This document shows, one piece after another, positions 1 to 5,277 of a stretch of 5,317 nt of DNA. Made by a program: the position numbers and the translations under genes. Source of the DNA: CAYQJS01 sp964417895 (lineage in GTDB: Bacteria; Chloroflexota; UBA6077; SHYK01); the NCBI GenBank assembly GCA_964417895.1, contig CAYQJS010000112.1, forward strand, positions 1 through 5,317, in the 5' to 3' direction. The notes beneath the pieces were generated by a model that was not told the origin of the DNA, did not search any database, and saw nothing but the letters and a program-made list of their open reading frames with translations. How positions within the stretch are numbered: the first letter of the stretch is position 1; each line of letters begins with the position of its first letter.

Positions 1-54
1 GAGGACTGAGGACCGAGGACTGAGGACTGAGGACTGAGGACCGAGGACTGAGGG
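1..54. repeat. Tandem heptamer array, GAGGACY x7
   Basis: Seven contiguous 7-bp units occupy positions 1-49: GAGGACT, GAGGACC, GAGGACT, GAGGACT, GAGGACT, GAGGACC, GAGGACT. A partial unit (GAGG, 50-53) follows. The only variation is T/C at the seventh base. The array touches the left edge of the window, so it may be longer. No coding potential is evident here. Such period-7 arrays occur in intergenic DNA of several bacterial lineages, for example the short tandemly repeated sequences of cyanobacteria. The function of this array is unknown. Confidence 0.95.
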
Positions 55-160
55 AGAGATGGTAAGCTTGGTACGCAGGCGAGCGTGTCGACCCGCACCC
101 GCCAAGCGCGGATGGTTCGCTCCGCTTACCTCGGCAACCGTGAGTCGGTGATAACGAACT
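55..160. other. Non-coding spacer between two heptamer arrays
   Basis: These 106 bases separate the first heptamer array from the apparent GTG start of the acyltransferase-like gene. I see no recognisable gene or RNA. A perfect 7-bp inverted repeat, GGTAAGC (61-67) and GCTTACC (124-130), brackets most of the stretch with a 56-bp interval, which may be chance. An in-frame TAA at 152-154 limits how far the downstream gene can extend. A promoter for that gene would be expected here or farther left, but I find no convincing -35/-10 pair. Confidence 0.4.
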
Positions 161-1399
161 GTGGCCGAAACAGTCAGGCCCGCGTCCTCAATCCGCAATC
201 CGCAATCCGCAATCCGCAATCCGGATGCGTCCGCAATCAGCAATCAGCAATCAGCAATCAGCAATCGCGATGGCTTTTTGCACATCCGCGTGGCCGGCGA
301 TCCTTACGAGATGGGGCTCCAGCACGGCGAGCTGCTACGCGAGGAGATTCGCGGCCTGGTGGATGCCGTCTACCGCCACGTTCTCTACGGTCAGCCGGGC
401 GCCGTTGGGTGGGGAATCCGTCGAGGCGCCCGCGTCATTGCGCGCCTCATGGCGATCCGGGTGCCTTCCGACCATCGCGAGGAGTTGCGGGGCATCTCCC
501 ACGCTGCCGGCGTGAGCTACCGCGACCTGCTGCTCGTCAACTGCTTCGACGACGTTCTGGCCAACCTCCGCACCCTGGCGATGCGGCTCGGGCGGTTCGG
601 CTGCTCGGCTTTCGCCAGAAACGCGGCCCCGATGGCGAAGGACGAGCTGTGGTGTGGACGAAACCTCGACTATTTCGTTCCCAGCGCCGCGGGGGATGAC
701 GTGTGGGCGGCAACGGACTTCATGAAGCGGCACGTCGTCGCCATCGAGCACCAGCCGAAGGGGAAAGCGCGGTTTCTGTCCGTCGGCTGGCCGGGCTTCA
801 TCGGCGTGGCGACGGGGTTGAGCGAGCACGCGTTGGCCGTAGCGGCGCTGGTAGTAATGGCCCCGAGCAGCAGGCCGCTCGGCACCCCGGCGACCTCGCT
901 GTACCGCCGCATCATGGAGGAAGCGACCTCCATCGAGGGTGCCATCGCCATCTTGCGGAGCGCACGTCGAACGCAGGGGCACAACGTCCTGCTGGCCTCC
1001 GGCGACGAGCGCGCTGCCGCCGTAGTGGAGTACACGCCCCCGCGCCTGGAGGTTCGGTGGCCCGAGGGCGGCTGGATCGCCACGACGAACCATTTCAACC
1101 ATCCGGAGATGGTGCGTCGCCACGGCAGCTGCGCATTCCTCAGCTCCACGGAGCGACTCGCCCGGCTCACCGATCTGCATTCGCGCGACGGAGCGGGGTC
1201 AGGTGAAGTGGGGACCCTGGCCCCATTGCTCCTGGATGCCGAGCTGCGCAGCGAAGAAGCAGACGAGTACTGCACCGTCCTCAACCCCTTCACGATCTAT
1301 AGCACGCTCTTTGCCCCGGCAGAGCGCCGATTGTGGGTCCGGACCGCGGATCGCCCCGATCGCACGTTCGAGGAGGTAGCGTTCGGCGCGGGCCTGTAA
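161..1399 (+). CDS. C45-family autoproteolytic acyltransferase/hydrolase (AAT-like Ntn-hydrolase)
   Basis: This protein resembles the peptidase C45 / isopenicillin-N acyltransferase-like group, whose members cleave themselves to expose an N-terminal Cys and then hydrolyse or transfer amide-linked acyl groups. The substrate here cannot be read from sequence. Visible signs, numbered from the GTG at 161: the family opening GDPYEMGLQHG (46-56); a helical pre-segment; the motif FGCSAFA (146-152), with Cys148 the predicted nucleophile and cleavage expected between Gly147 and Cys148; GRNLDYF (166-172), matching the G-R-N-x-D segment after the nucleophile; and TTNHF (308-312). No signal peptide is seen, so it is probably cytoplasmic. 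The start is uncertain. The GTG at 161 is the first possible one after an in-frame TAA (152-154), but residues 10-36 are encoded by heptamer repeats. In-frame TTG (278) and GTG (290) are alternatives, and no start has a strong ribosome binding site. The gene stands alone and converges on the FIST gene. The family call is fairly sure; the function is not. Confidence 0.82.
   Translation: MAETVRPASSIRNPQSAIRNPDASAISNQQSAISNRDGFLHIRVAGDPYEMGLQHGELLREEIRGLVDAVYRHVLYGQPGAVGWGIRRGARVIARLMAIRVPSDHREELRGISHAAGVSYRDLLLVNCFDDVLANLRTLAMRLGRFGCSAFARNAAPMAKDELWCGRNLDYFVPSAAGDDVWAATDFMKRHVVAIEHQPKGKARFLSVGWPGFIGVATGLSEHALAVAALVVMAPSSRPLGTPATSLYRRIMEEATSIEGAIAILRSARRTQGHNVLLASGDERAAAVVEYTPPRLEVRWPEGGWIATTNHFNHPEMVRRHGSCAFLSSTERLARLTDLHSRDGAGSGEVGTLAPLLLDAELRSEEADEYCTVLNPFTIYSTLFAPAERRLWVRTADRPDRTFEEVAFGAGL
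189..266. repeat. Double heptamer array, CAATCCG x5 then CAATCAG x4
   Basis: Five exact CAATCCG units lie at 189-223. A 10-base interruption (224-233) follows, whose end TCCG resembles a decayed unit. Then come four exact CAATCAG units (234-261) and a partial CAATC (262-266). The two unit types differ by one base (C versus A at position 6), so the arrays are probably related by descent. The array lies inside the open frame of the downstream acyltransferase-like gene, where it would encode a low-complexity segment with 7-residue periodicity (residues about 10-36, rich in I, R/S, N, P/Q). Seven is not a multiple of three, so each unit gained or lost would shift the frame. Confidence 0.95.
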
Positions 1400-1458
1400 A
1401 TCGGTGGCAGACGCGCCGCCGCACGCCCGCGAACGGCCCAGGAACTGACCGGCTAATA

Positions 1459-1474
1459 CACGTCGGCGGACGTG
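1459..1474. other. Small hairpin downstream of the acyltransferase-like gene
   Basis: CACGTC (1459-1464), loop GGCG, GACGTG (1469-1474) form a perfect 6-bp stem with a tetraloop, 60 bases after the stop codon. No T-run follows, so it is not a canonical intrinsic terminator. A factor-dependent stop or chance occurrence in GC-rich DNA are both possible. Confidence 0.3.
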
Positions 1475-1510
1475 AGTCATGGGTGGCGCTCAAACGCCGG
1501 ACAACCAAAT

Positions 1511-1547
1511 CCCTCTCCCATCGCAATGGGAGAGGCTAGGTGAGGGC
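1511..1547 (+). repeat. REP-like palindromic element, copy A
   Basis: The element is a perfect 10-bp stem, CCTCTCCCAT (1512-1521), loop CGCA, ATGGGAGAGG (1526-1535), followed by a tail CTAGGTGAGGGC (1536-1547). The reverse complement of copy B (1585-1625) has the same order: CCCTCTCC stem, loop, GGGAGAGG stem, then a GTGAGGGC tail. Stem bases and tail are conserved while the loop differs. This architecture is that of repetitive extragenic palindromes. It lies between convergent genes and could help end transcription from either side. Confidence 0.8.
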
Positions 1548-1584
1548 CCCCTGCCGAACCCTGGCATCTCGGCCATCGAGGTCT

Positions 1585-1625
1585 GCCCTCACCCCACCCC
1601 TCTCCCGCTGCGGCCGGAGAGGGGG
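1585..1625 (-). repeat. REP-like palindromic element, copy B (inverted relative to A)
   Basis: The tail GCCCTCACCCCA (1585-1596) comes first. Then CCCCTCTCC (1597-1605), a 10-base loop and GGAGAGGGG (1616-1624) form a perfect 9-bp stem. The tail GCCCTCAC (1585-1592) is the exact reverse complement of copy A's GTGAGGGC (1540-1547), so A and B form a tail-to-tail pair separated by 37 bp. The pair could also fold into one larger hairpin. Confidence 0.8.
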
Positions 1626-1645
1626 CCTGCCCGCTCGCTCGCTCA

Positions 1646-1663
1646 TCGGTGCTCTTGCACCGA
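1646..1663 (-). terminator. Hairpin just past the FIST gene, possible terminator
   Basis: TCGGTGC (1646-1652), loop TCTT, GCACCGA (1657-1663) form a perfect 7-bp stem with a tetraloop. On the minus strand the stem starts 8 bases after the FIST stop codon. That position suits a terminator or an mRNA 3'-end stabiliser. No U-tract follows on the minus strand (TGAGCGAGCG comes next), so it is at best a non-canonical terminator, perhaps acting with the REP-like pair beyond it. Confidence 0.4.
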
Positions 1664-1670
1664 CGTGTAA

Positions 1671-2843
1671 CTAGCGCTCCACCGGAACGAAAAGCGCCAG
1701 GCTGGCGGTAAAGCCGTGGAGGTAGGTCCGGGCTCCCACTGGGCCGATCTCGCCGTTACAGAAGAACCCGGCGAGCGGCACCGGCCCGAGCGCTGCTGAG
1801 ACGGCGCGCGCGTCGTGGTCCGAGCTCCCGAACAGGCCGACTCCGCGCCCGTTGCAGGTGCAGAGCAGAGCCCCAGCCACCGCGGTCGTGTCGAGGCGCT
1901 CCCGCGCGGAGGCGAGCTGCCGCTTGAGATCCTGGTCCGCTGCCTCCGCGTCGCGCACCTGAAACTGAATCGTCTGTCCCACTTCAGGCAGCGCGCCTAT
2001 CGCCAGCGCCCCGCTCTCCGGGTCCACGCCGACGAGGTTCCGAATGAGAAAGTCTCCTTGCTGGAAGGTGTCACGGTACTCGTCCATCGCCAGCCCCACC
2101 AGCAAGTTGCGCGCCGCCCGTTCGCGCGTTGCGCCGTCGAGCCCGTTCAGGGTCTCCCGCAGGACTTCCAGGGCCGGACGATTGCCGATGGTCCGAAGGA
2201 TGTTGCGGTCCACGCCCGTGATGGCCCATGGTTGGCCAATCGGCGCTGCGCCCTGCGCAACAATCGACTGCACTGAGTAGGCGCCGCCAACGGCAAGCAG
2301 GATCGCGCCAGAATGGTGCACCTCGCCGTTGAGGAAGAGCGCGGTTCCTCGCGCGCTGGGCGATCCGGAGGCCAGGCCTCCCGCTATGGTCTTGTCCGGG
2401 TACGCGGCCGATAGCGCCTGGATCAGCGCATCGGGATCGCACGTGAACGGGTCGGCGAGCACGATCCAGGCGTTGACACGCTCGGGCAGCAGCCCGAGCC
2501 AGGAGTGCCAGTCGGCAGGCGCGCGCAGGGTGAGCAGGTCGTCGTTCTCGACGTGCCGCGGATGTAGCTCGACCCCTGGCAGGTCCAGGTTCAGCAGAGA
2601 GACAGCGTTCTCGTCTTCGATCTCACGGTCGGGACCGATCACACCTCCCGTACAACCGATCAGCACAGACGCGGCCGTGCGACGGTAGGCCTGGGCCACG
2701 AGTGAGTCGATCTCGGAATACTCGGGGCTTGCGAAGAACAGGGCGAGATCAGGGGCAGGCGAGAGCGCGCCCTCCTCGAGGCCTACCCCGGCCAGCGCGT
2801 CCATCCAACGAGGGCTCCTATCGATTGCAGCTGTCGAACTCAT
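1671..2843 (-). CDS. Stand-alone FIST-domain protein (FIST N + FIST C)
   Basis: FIST domains are predicted small-ligand sensory modules found in bacterial signalling proteins and, in eukaryotes, in F-box protein FBXO22. This 390-residue protein consists only of the two halves, with no kinase, cyclase or receiver domain attached, so any partner must be separate. Visible landmarks, numbered from the ATG at 2843: the FIST N region spans about 34-228, with IGCTGGVIG near 62-70 and AGGLASGSP near 154-162. FIST C spans about 229-375, with the motif LCTCNGRGVGLFG near 327-339 and the signature GFFCNGEIGPVG near 359-370. There is no signal peptide or membrane segment, so it should be cytoplasmic. An adjacent in-frame GTG (2846) precedes the ATG. 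I chose the ATG because the GGGAG ribosome binding site then sits 8 bases away, against 5 for the GTG. Its 5' neighbour is a long repeat-filled spacer, so it is probably transcribed alone. The domain call is strong; the ligand and output are unknown. Confidence 0.88.
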   Translation of the reverse strand: MSSTAAIDRSPRWMDALAGVGLEEGALSPAPDLALFFASPEYSEIDSLVAQAYRRTAASVLIGCTGGVIGPDREIEDENAVSLLNLDLPGVELHPRHVENDDLLTLRAPADWHSWLGLLPERVNAWIVLADPFTCDPDALIQALSAAYPDKTIAGGLASGSPSARGTALFLNGEVHHSGAILLAVGGAYSVQSIVAQGAAPIGQPWAITGVDRNILRTIGNRPALEVLRETLNGLDGATRERAARNLLVGLAMDEYRDTFQQGDFLIRNLVGVDPESGALAIGALPEVGQTIQFQVRDAEAADQDLKRQLASARERLDTTAVAGALLCTCNGRGVGLFGSSDHDARAVSAALGPVPLAGFFCNGEIGPVGARTYLHGFTASLALFVPVER

Positions 2844-2851
2844 CACTTTTA

Positions 2852-2856
2852 CTCCC
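2852..2856 (-). promoter_or_regulatory. Ribosome binding site of the FIST gene
   Basis: On the minus strand GGGAG (part of AGGGAGT) precedes TAAAAGTGATG. The spacing is 8 bases to the ATG at 2843 and 5 to the GTG at 2846. This is the clearest Shine-Dalgarno sequence in the window and supports initiation at the ATG, although the GTG cannot be excluded. Confidence 0.65.
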
Positions 2857-2949
2857 TGTCATCTATCGCGAGGCAAGCGAAGCCAGCCCGCGATCAACGC
2901 TCGCTAGTGGGCCAGTTGTCATGGATTTGGCCTTTGTTCGGTTCCGTAG

Positions 2950-2969
2950 GGGCGAGGCATGCCTCGCCC
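2950..2969. repeat. Perfect 20-bp palindrome (left)
   Basis: GGGCGAGGCATGCCTCGCCC is its own reverse complement. It is part of the left inner arm of the MITE-like element and is followed by CGCCCAACG. It shares the core AGGCATGCCT and the outer GGG/CCC with the right palindrome. It could form a cruciform or be a dyad recognised by a protein. Confidence 0.95.
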
Positions 2970-2989
2970 GCCCAACGTTGGGAGCACGC

Positions 2990-3009
2990 GGGTCAGGCAT
3001 GCCTGACCC
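2990..3009. repeat. Perfect 20-bp palindrome (right)
   Basis: GGGTCAGGCATGCCTGACCC is also a perfect palindrome. It differs from the left copy at positions 4, 5, 16 and 17, and the changes are symmetric (CG..CG becomes TC..GA), so self-complementarity is fully retained. Confidence 0.95.
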
Positions 3010-3077
3010 CTACGCCACGCAAAGGCCATGCACGTGACAACTGACCCACCAGTGGATGCCGGGGCCGCGCGGACACG

Positions 3078-3109
3078 CCACCCAACCCTCCCCCGTCGAG
3101 GGGGAGGGG
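3078..3109 (-). repeat. REP-like palindromic element, copy C
   Basis: The tail CCACCCAA (3078-3085) is followed by a perfect 9-bp stem, CCCTCCCCC (3086-3094), loop GTCGA, GGGGGAGGG (3100-3108). The tail-first order matches copy B and copy E (ACCCCAACCCTC in E), so the element is in minus orientation. It forms a head-to-head pair with copy D. Confidence 0.7.
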
Positions 3110-3123
3110 ACGAGAGCTTTGTT

Positions 3124-3160
3124 CCCCTTCCCCGTTGCGGGGCAGGGGTAGAGGGGGACG
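3124..3160 (+). repeat. REP-like palindromic element, copy D, 3' of uvrC
   Basis: CCCCTTCCCCG (3124-3134), loop TTG, CGGGGCAGGGG (3138-3148) pair at 10 of 11 positions. A tail TAGAGGGGGACG follows (3149-3160), giving plus orientation. The stem lies about 38 bases beyond the uvrC stop on the minus strand and is the first strong structure there, so it may stabilise or end the uvrC transcript. No U-tract is present (AACAAAGC follows on the minus strand). Confidence 0.65.
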
Positions 3161-3186
3161 CCCACCGTTCATGCGAAAGTGACCCC

Positions 3187-5025
3187 CTAAAGCCGCTCTT
3201 TCAGTGCGGCCGCCGTCTGTCGGGTCATCCCTGGGACGGTGGCGATCTCCTCTGCTGGCGCGTTGCGAATGGCCTCGACCGAACCGAAACGCTGCAGCAG
3301 CGCCCGCTTTCGTTTCGGGCCGACCCCGGGGACGTCATCTAGCGACGACTTCAACGCGCCTCGCCCGCGGCTAGCCCGATGGTACGTGATCGCGAACCGA
3401 TGCGCCTCGTCGCGCACCCGTTGCAGCAGAAACAGCGCCGCGCTGTCCCGCGGTAGGACGAGCGGATCGGATCGCTCTGGCAGAAAGACCTCTTCGTACT
3501 GCTTGGCGAGGCCGACGGTGGGGATCTCCAGCTCCAGGTCCCGCATCACTTCCATGGCCGCGCTCAGCTGGCCCTTTCCGCCATCGATAACGACGAGGTC
3601 GGGGATCACTCCCCATTTCTCGTTCTGGGGCGTGGGAGTGCGCGTCTGCTCGACCAGGTGCCCGAAGCGACGGCGCAGCACCTCCTGCATCGAAGCGAAG
3701 TCGTTGTTGTCCGCGACTGTGCGGATGCGGAATCGGCGGTATTCTGATGGGCTGGGCTTCCCCTCCTCCAGCACAGACATGCTGGCTACCGTATGGGCGC
3801 CCTGCACGTGCGACACGTCGAAGCATTCGATGCGCTCGGCCAGCGTGGGCAGCCCCAGCGCCTCCTGCAGCTCCAGCATGGCGCCGGTGGTGCGCTGGAA
3901 ATCGTTCGCCCGCTCCAGCTCAACCCGCTCGAGCGTCTCGGCGGCGTTCCGCACCGCCAACCCCACCAGGCGCGCACCTTCTCCCCGGCGAGGCGCCCGC
4001 AGCTCGACTCGGTGTCGGGCCGTCCCTCCGAGCCACTCTTTGAGCGTTGCCTCGTCCTCCGTTCCGTGGGAGAGAAGCATCTGGGCGGGCATCTGCTGGG
4101 CGTCGGCGTAAAACAGCAGCAGAAATGAGCGCACGAGCGCTCCCTCGGACTCGCCCTGCGTATTCTGAAGAATGAAGTGGGAGCGACCGACCATTCGGCC
4201 GCCGCGCATGAAGAAGACCTGCGCGCAGGCGAGCGTCTCGTTGCGCGCCAGCCCGATGACGTCGAAGTCCACCCGCTTGTTGGTAGTGACGGCCTGCTGG
4301 TCCACGACCCGCTCCGCGGATCGCAGACGGTCTCGGAGCGCGGCGGCGTGCTCGAACTCCAGGCGATCCGCGGCAGCCTCCATGTCGCGCCGAAGCTCCC
4401 GGAGCACGCCCTCCGTCCTGCCCTCCATGAACCGCACGACGCGGTCGATGAGCGCTCGGTACTCTTCTCTGGAAGCTGCGCCGATGCACGGCGCGACGCA
4501 GCGGTTGATGTAGAAGTACAGGCACGGCCGCGGGTCCGTGCCGGTGATCTCCTTGGTGCACAGGATGTAGGGAAACATCCTGTTGAGCGTGTCCATGGTG
4601 CGGCGCACCGAGCCGGTGTCGCTGAAAGGACCGAAGTAGCGGGCTCCGTCGGGGGCGATGCGCCGGGCGATCTCCACCCGTGGCCAGTCCTCTTGCACCG
4701 TGATCCGGACGTAGGGGTAGTGCTTGTCGTCCCGCAGGACGATGTTGTACTTGGGCCGCTCGGTCTTGATGAGGTCGGACTCCCACTGGAGGGCCTGGAG
4801 CGGTGAGCCCGACAGGATGTACTCGATATCGGCGATCTGCGACACCAGGAGCGCGGTCTTCCCGCCCCGGGACTCTGGCGCCTGGAAGTACGAGCGGACT
4901 CGGGCCCGCAGCGAGCTGGCCTTGCCCACGTACAGCGTCTTGCCCGCTGCATCTTTGAACTTGTAGATGCCTGGCTCGCGTGGGAGGTCCCGCAGCTTCT
5001 GGGTGAGCACGTCGGATACAGGCAC
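3187..5025 (-). CDS. uvrC: UvrABC excinuclease subunit C
   Basis: UvrC is the nuclease of cytoplasmic nucleotide excision repair. Recruited by UvrB on damaged DNA, it cuts first 3' and then 5' of the lesion. The 612 residues match the usual family length. The N-terminal GIY-YIG nuclease (about 14-95) shows GIY (19-21), YVG (32-34), Arg40 and the metal ligand Glu82 in WESDLIK. Four cysteines, C156-X11-C168-X7-C176-X3-C180, reproduce the Fe-S ligand spacing reported for E. coli UvrC. A UVR/UvrB-contact segment lies at about 202-240. The RNase H-like 5' nuclease shows FDVSH with Asp403, Asp442 in DNNDF, VVIDGGKGQ with Asp481, and DEAHRF with His542. Paired helix-hairpin-helix motifs end the protein (VPGVGPKRKR 565-574 and VPGM 597-600). 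The GTG at 5025 places PGIY at the normal distance from the start; a clear ribosome binding site is lacking. Nothing suggests decay. Confidence 0.98.
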   Translation of the reverse strand: MPVSDVLTQKLRDLPREPGIYKFKDAAGKTLYVGKASSLRARVRSYFQAPESRGGKTALLVSQIADIEYILSGSPLQALQWESDLIKTERPKYNIVLRDDKHYPYVRITVQEDWPRVEIARRIAPDGARYFGPFSDTGSVRRTMDTLNRMFPYILCTKEITGTDPRPCLYFYINRCVAPCIGAASREEYRALIDRVVRFMEGRTEGVLRELRRDMEAAADRLEFEHAAALRDRLRSAERVVDQQAVTTNKRVDFDVIGLARNETLACAQVFFMRGGRMVGRSHFILQNTQGESEGALVRSFLLLFYADAQQMPAQMLLSHGTEDEATLKEWLGGTARHRVELRAPRRGEGARLVGLAVRNAAETLERVELERANDFQRTTGAMLELQEALGLPTLAERIECFDVSHVQGAHTVASMSVLEEGKPSPSEYRRFRIRTVADNNDFASMQEVLRRRFGHLVEQTRTPTPQNEKWGVIPDLVVIDGGKGQLSAAMEVMRDLELEIPTVGLAKQYEEVFLPERSDPLVLPRDSAALFLLQRVRDEAHRFAITYHRASRGRGALKSSLDDVPGVGPKRKRALLQRFGSVEAIRNAPAEEIATVPGMTRQTAAALKERL

Positions 5026-5079
5026 TGGTGCAACTCGCGGTGGTGGCGGCCGCGCCGCGCGATTTGTGAGCGTGGAGAG

Positions 5080-5085
5080 ATTATG
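5080..5085 (-). promoter_or_regulatory. Possible -10 box for uvrC
   Basis: On the minus strand CATAAT (5085-5080) matches the TATAAT consensus at five of six bases, about 55 bases upstream of the uvrC GTG start and inside the 78-base gap after the broken protease gene. The hexamer 17 bases farther upstream (CATGAT) is a poor -35, so the call rests on one box only. Confidence 0.25.
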
Positions 5086-5103
5086 GCACGGCGGAGTACA
5101 AGA

Positions 5104-5253
5104 TCATGGCATCTCACGCAGCTCGCGCCGCAACGGATCGAGCGCGTAGCCGAGGGACTCCAGCGTGAGTGCCCCCAGCAGGTTGGCGTCTTCGCTTTCC
5201 CCGAAGATGACGTCGGCTCCGCCGATCCGGTCGCGAAACTTGGGAAGACGCCC
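5104..5253 (-). pseudogene. C-terminal remnant of a clan AA (retropepsin-like) aspartic protease
   Basis: On the minus strand, 49 codons end at TGA (5104-5106) and contain ADVIFGESEDANLLGALTLE followed by SLGYALDPLRRELREMP. This closely resembles the C-terminal end of small bacterial clan AA aspartic proteases, where V-x-F-G and LLGA-x-TLE-x-LG-x-x-x-DP are typical. Intact members run to roughly 110-140 residues and carry a catalytic D-T/S-G near the N-terminus. That half is missing here. The frame has no ATG, GTG or TTG start before an in-frame TGA at 5254-5256, which lies inside REP-like copy E. The coding homology therefore stops at a repeat junction, and the gene looks truncated. These proteases are often small chromosomal genes of unknown role, sometimes in toxin-antitoxin-like pairs. 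The family call is made from motif memory only. Confidence 0.6.
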
Positions 5254-5277
5254 TCACCCCAACCCTCTCCCAGAGGG
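5251..5277 (-). repeat. REP-like palindromic element, copy E, at the protease breakpoint
   Basis: The tail CCCTCACCCCAA (5251-5262) is followed by CCCTCT (5263-5268), loop CCC, AGAGGG (5272-5277). The tail matches copy B (GCCCTCACCCCA) almost exactly. The hairpin is shorter than in the other copies, suggesting an internal deletion or truncation. The element abuts the protease remnant, whose open frame ends inside it. Confidence 0.75.

Larger units (their letters stand above)
2904..3052. mobile_element. MITE-like nested-palindrome element, ~149 bp
   Basis: The ends are 18-bp inverted repeats with 16 matches: CTAGTGGGCCAGTTGTCA (2904-2921) against the reverse complement of 3035-3052. Inside lies a second exact 9-bp inverted pair, TGGCCTTTG (2928-2936) and CAAAGGCCA (3020-3028). 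A third pair of 26-base arms (2945-2970 and 2989-3014) matches at 22 positions, and each of these arms contains a perfect 20-bp palindrome. A 12-bp perfect palindrome, CCCAACGTTGGG (2971-2982), sits at the centre. No open frame of note exists, so the element cannot encode its own transposase. I see no clean target-site duplication at the edges (flanks GCTCG and TGGAT), so mobility is inferred from structure only. It lies 58 bp upstream of the FIST gene. Confidence 0.7.

Noticed and set aside
1..266. CRISPR array
   Set aside because: The repeats are contiguous 7-mers without spacers, and no cas genes are present.
225..515. ATG at 270 (GATGGC) as start of the acyltransferase-like gene
   Set aside because: It is in a different frame from the conserved domain; the protein it would give has no family features.
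335..1180. 281-codon minus-strand open frame opposite the acyltransferase-like gene
   Set aside because: Its translation is arginine/proline-rich with no recognisable motif and overlaps the convincing plus-strand Ntn-hydrolase. It is a typical high-GC antisense shadow.
1633..1644. GCTC tetramer repeated three times
   Set aside because: Three short units in GC-rich DNA are expected by chance.
1333..1670. Short plus-strand open frames in the convergent intergenic region (68 and 63 codons)
   Set aside because: They translate the REP-like hairpins and the end of the upstream gene in another frame, with no ribosome binding site and no recognisable product.
3239..4111. 290-codon plus-strand open frame opposite uvrC
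   Set aside because: Serine/arginine-rich antisense translation of a fully conserved uvrC, with no independent motif.
5026..5103. uvrC and the protease remnant as one operon
   Set aside because: The 78-bp gap, the broken state of the upstream gene and a possible -10 box in the gap do not support cotranscription, although it cannot be excluded.
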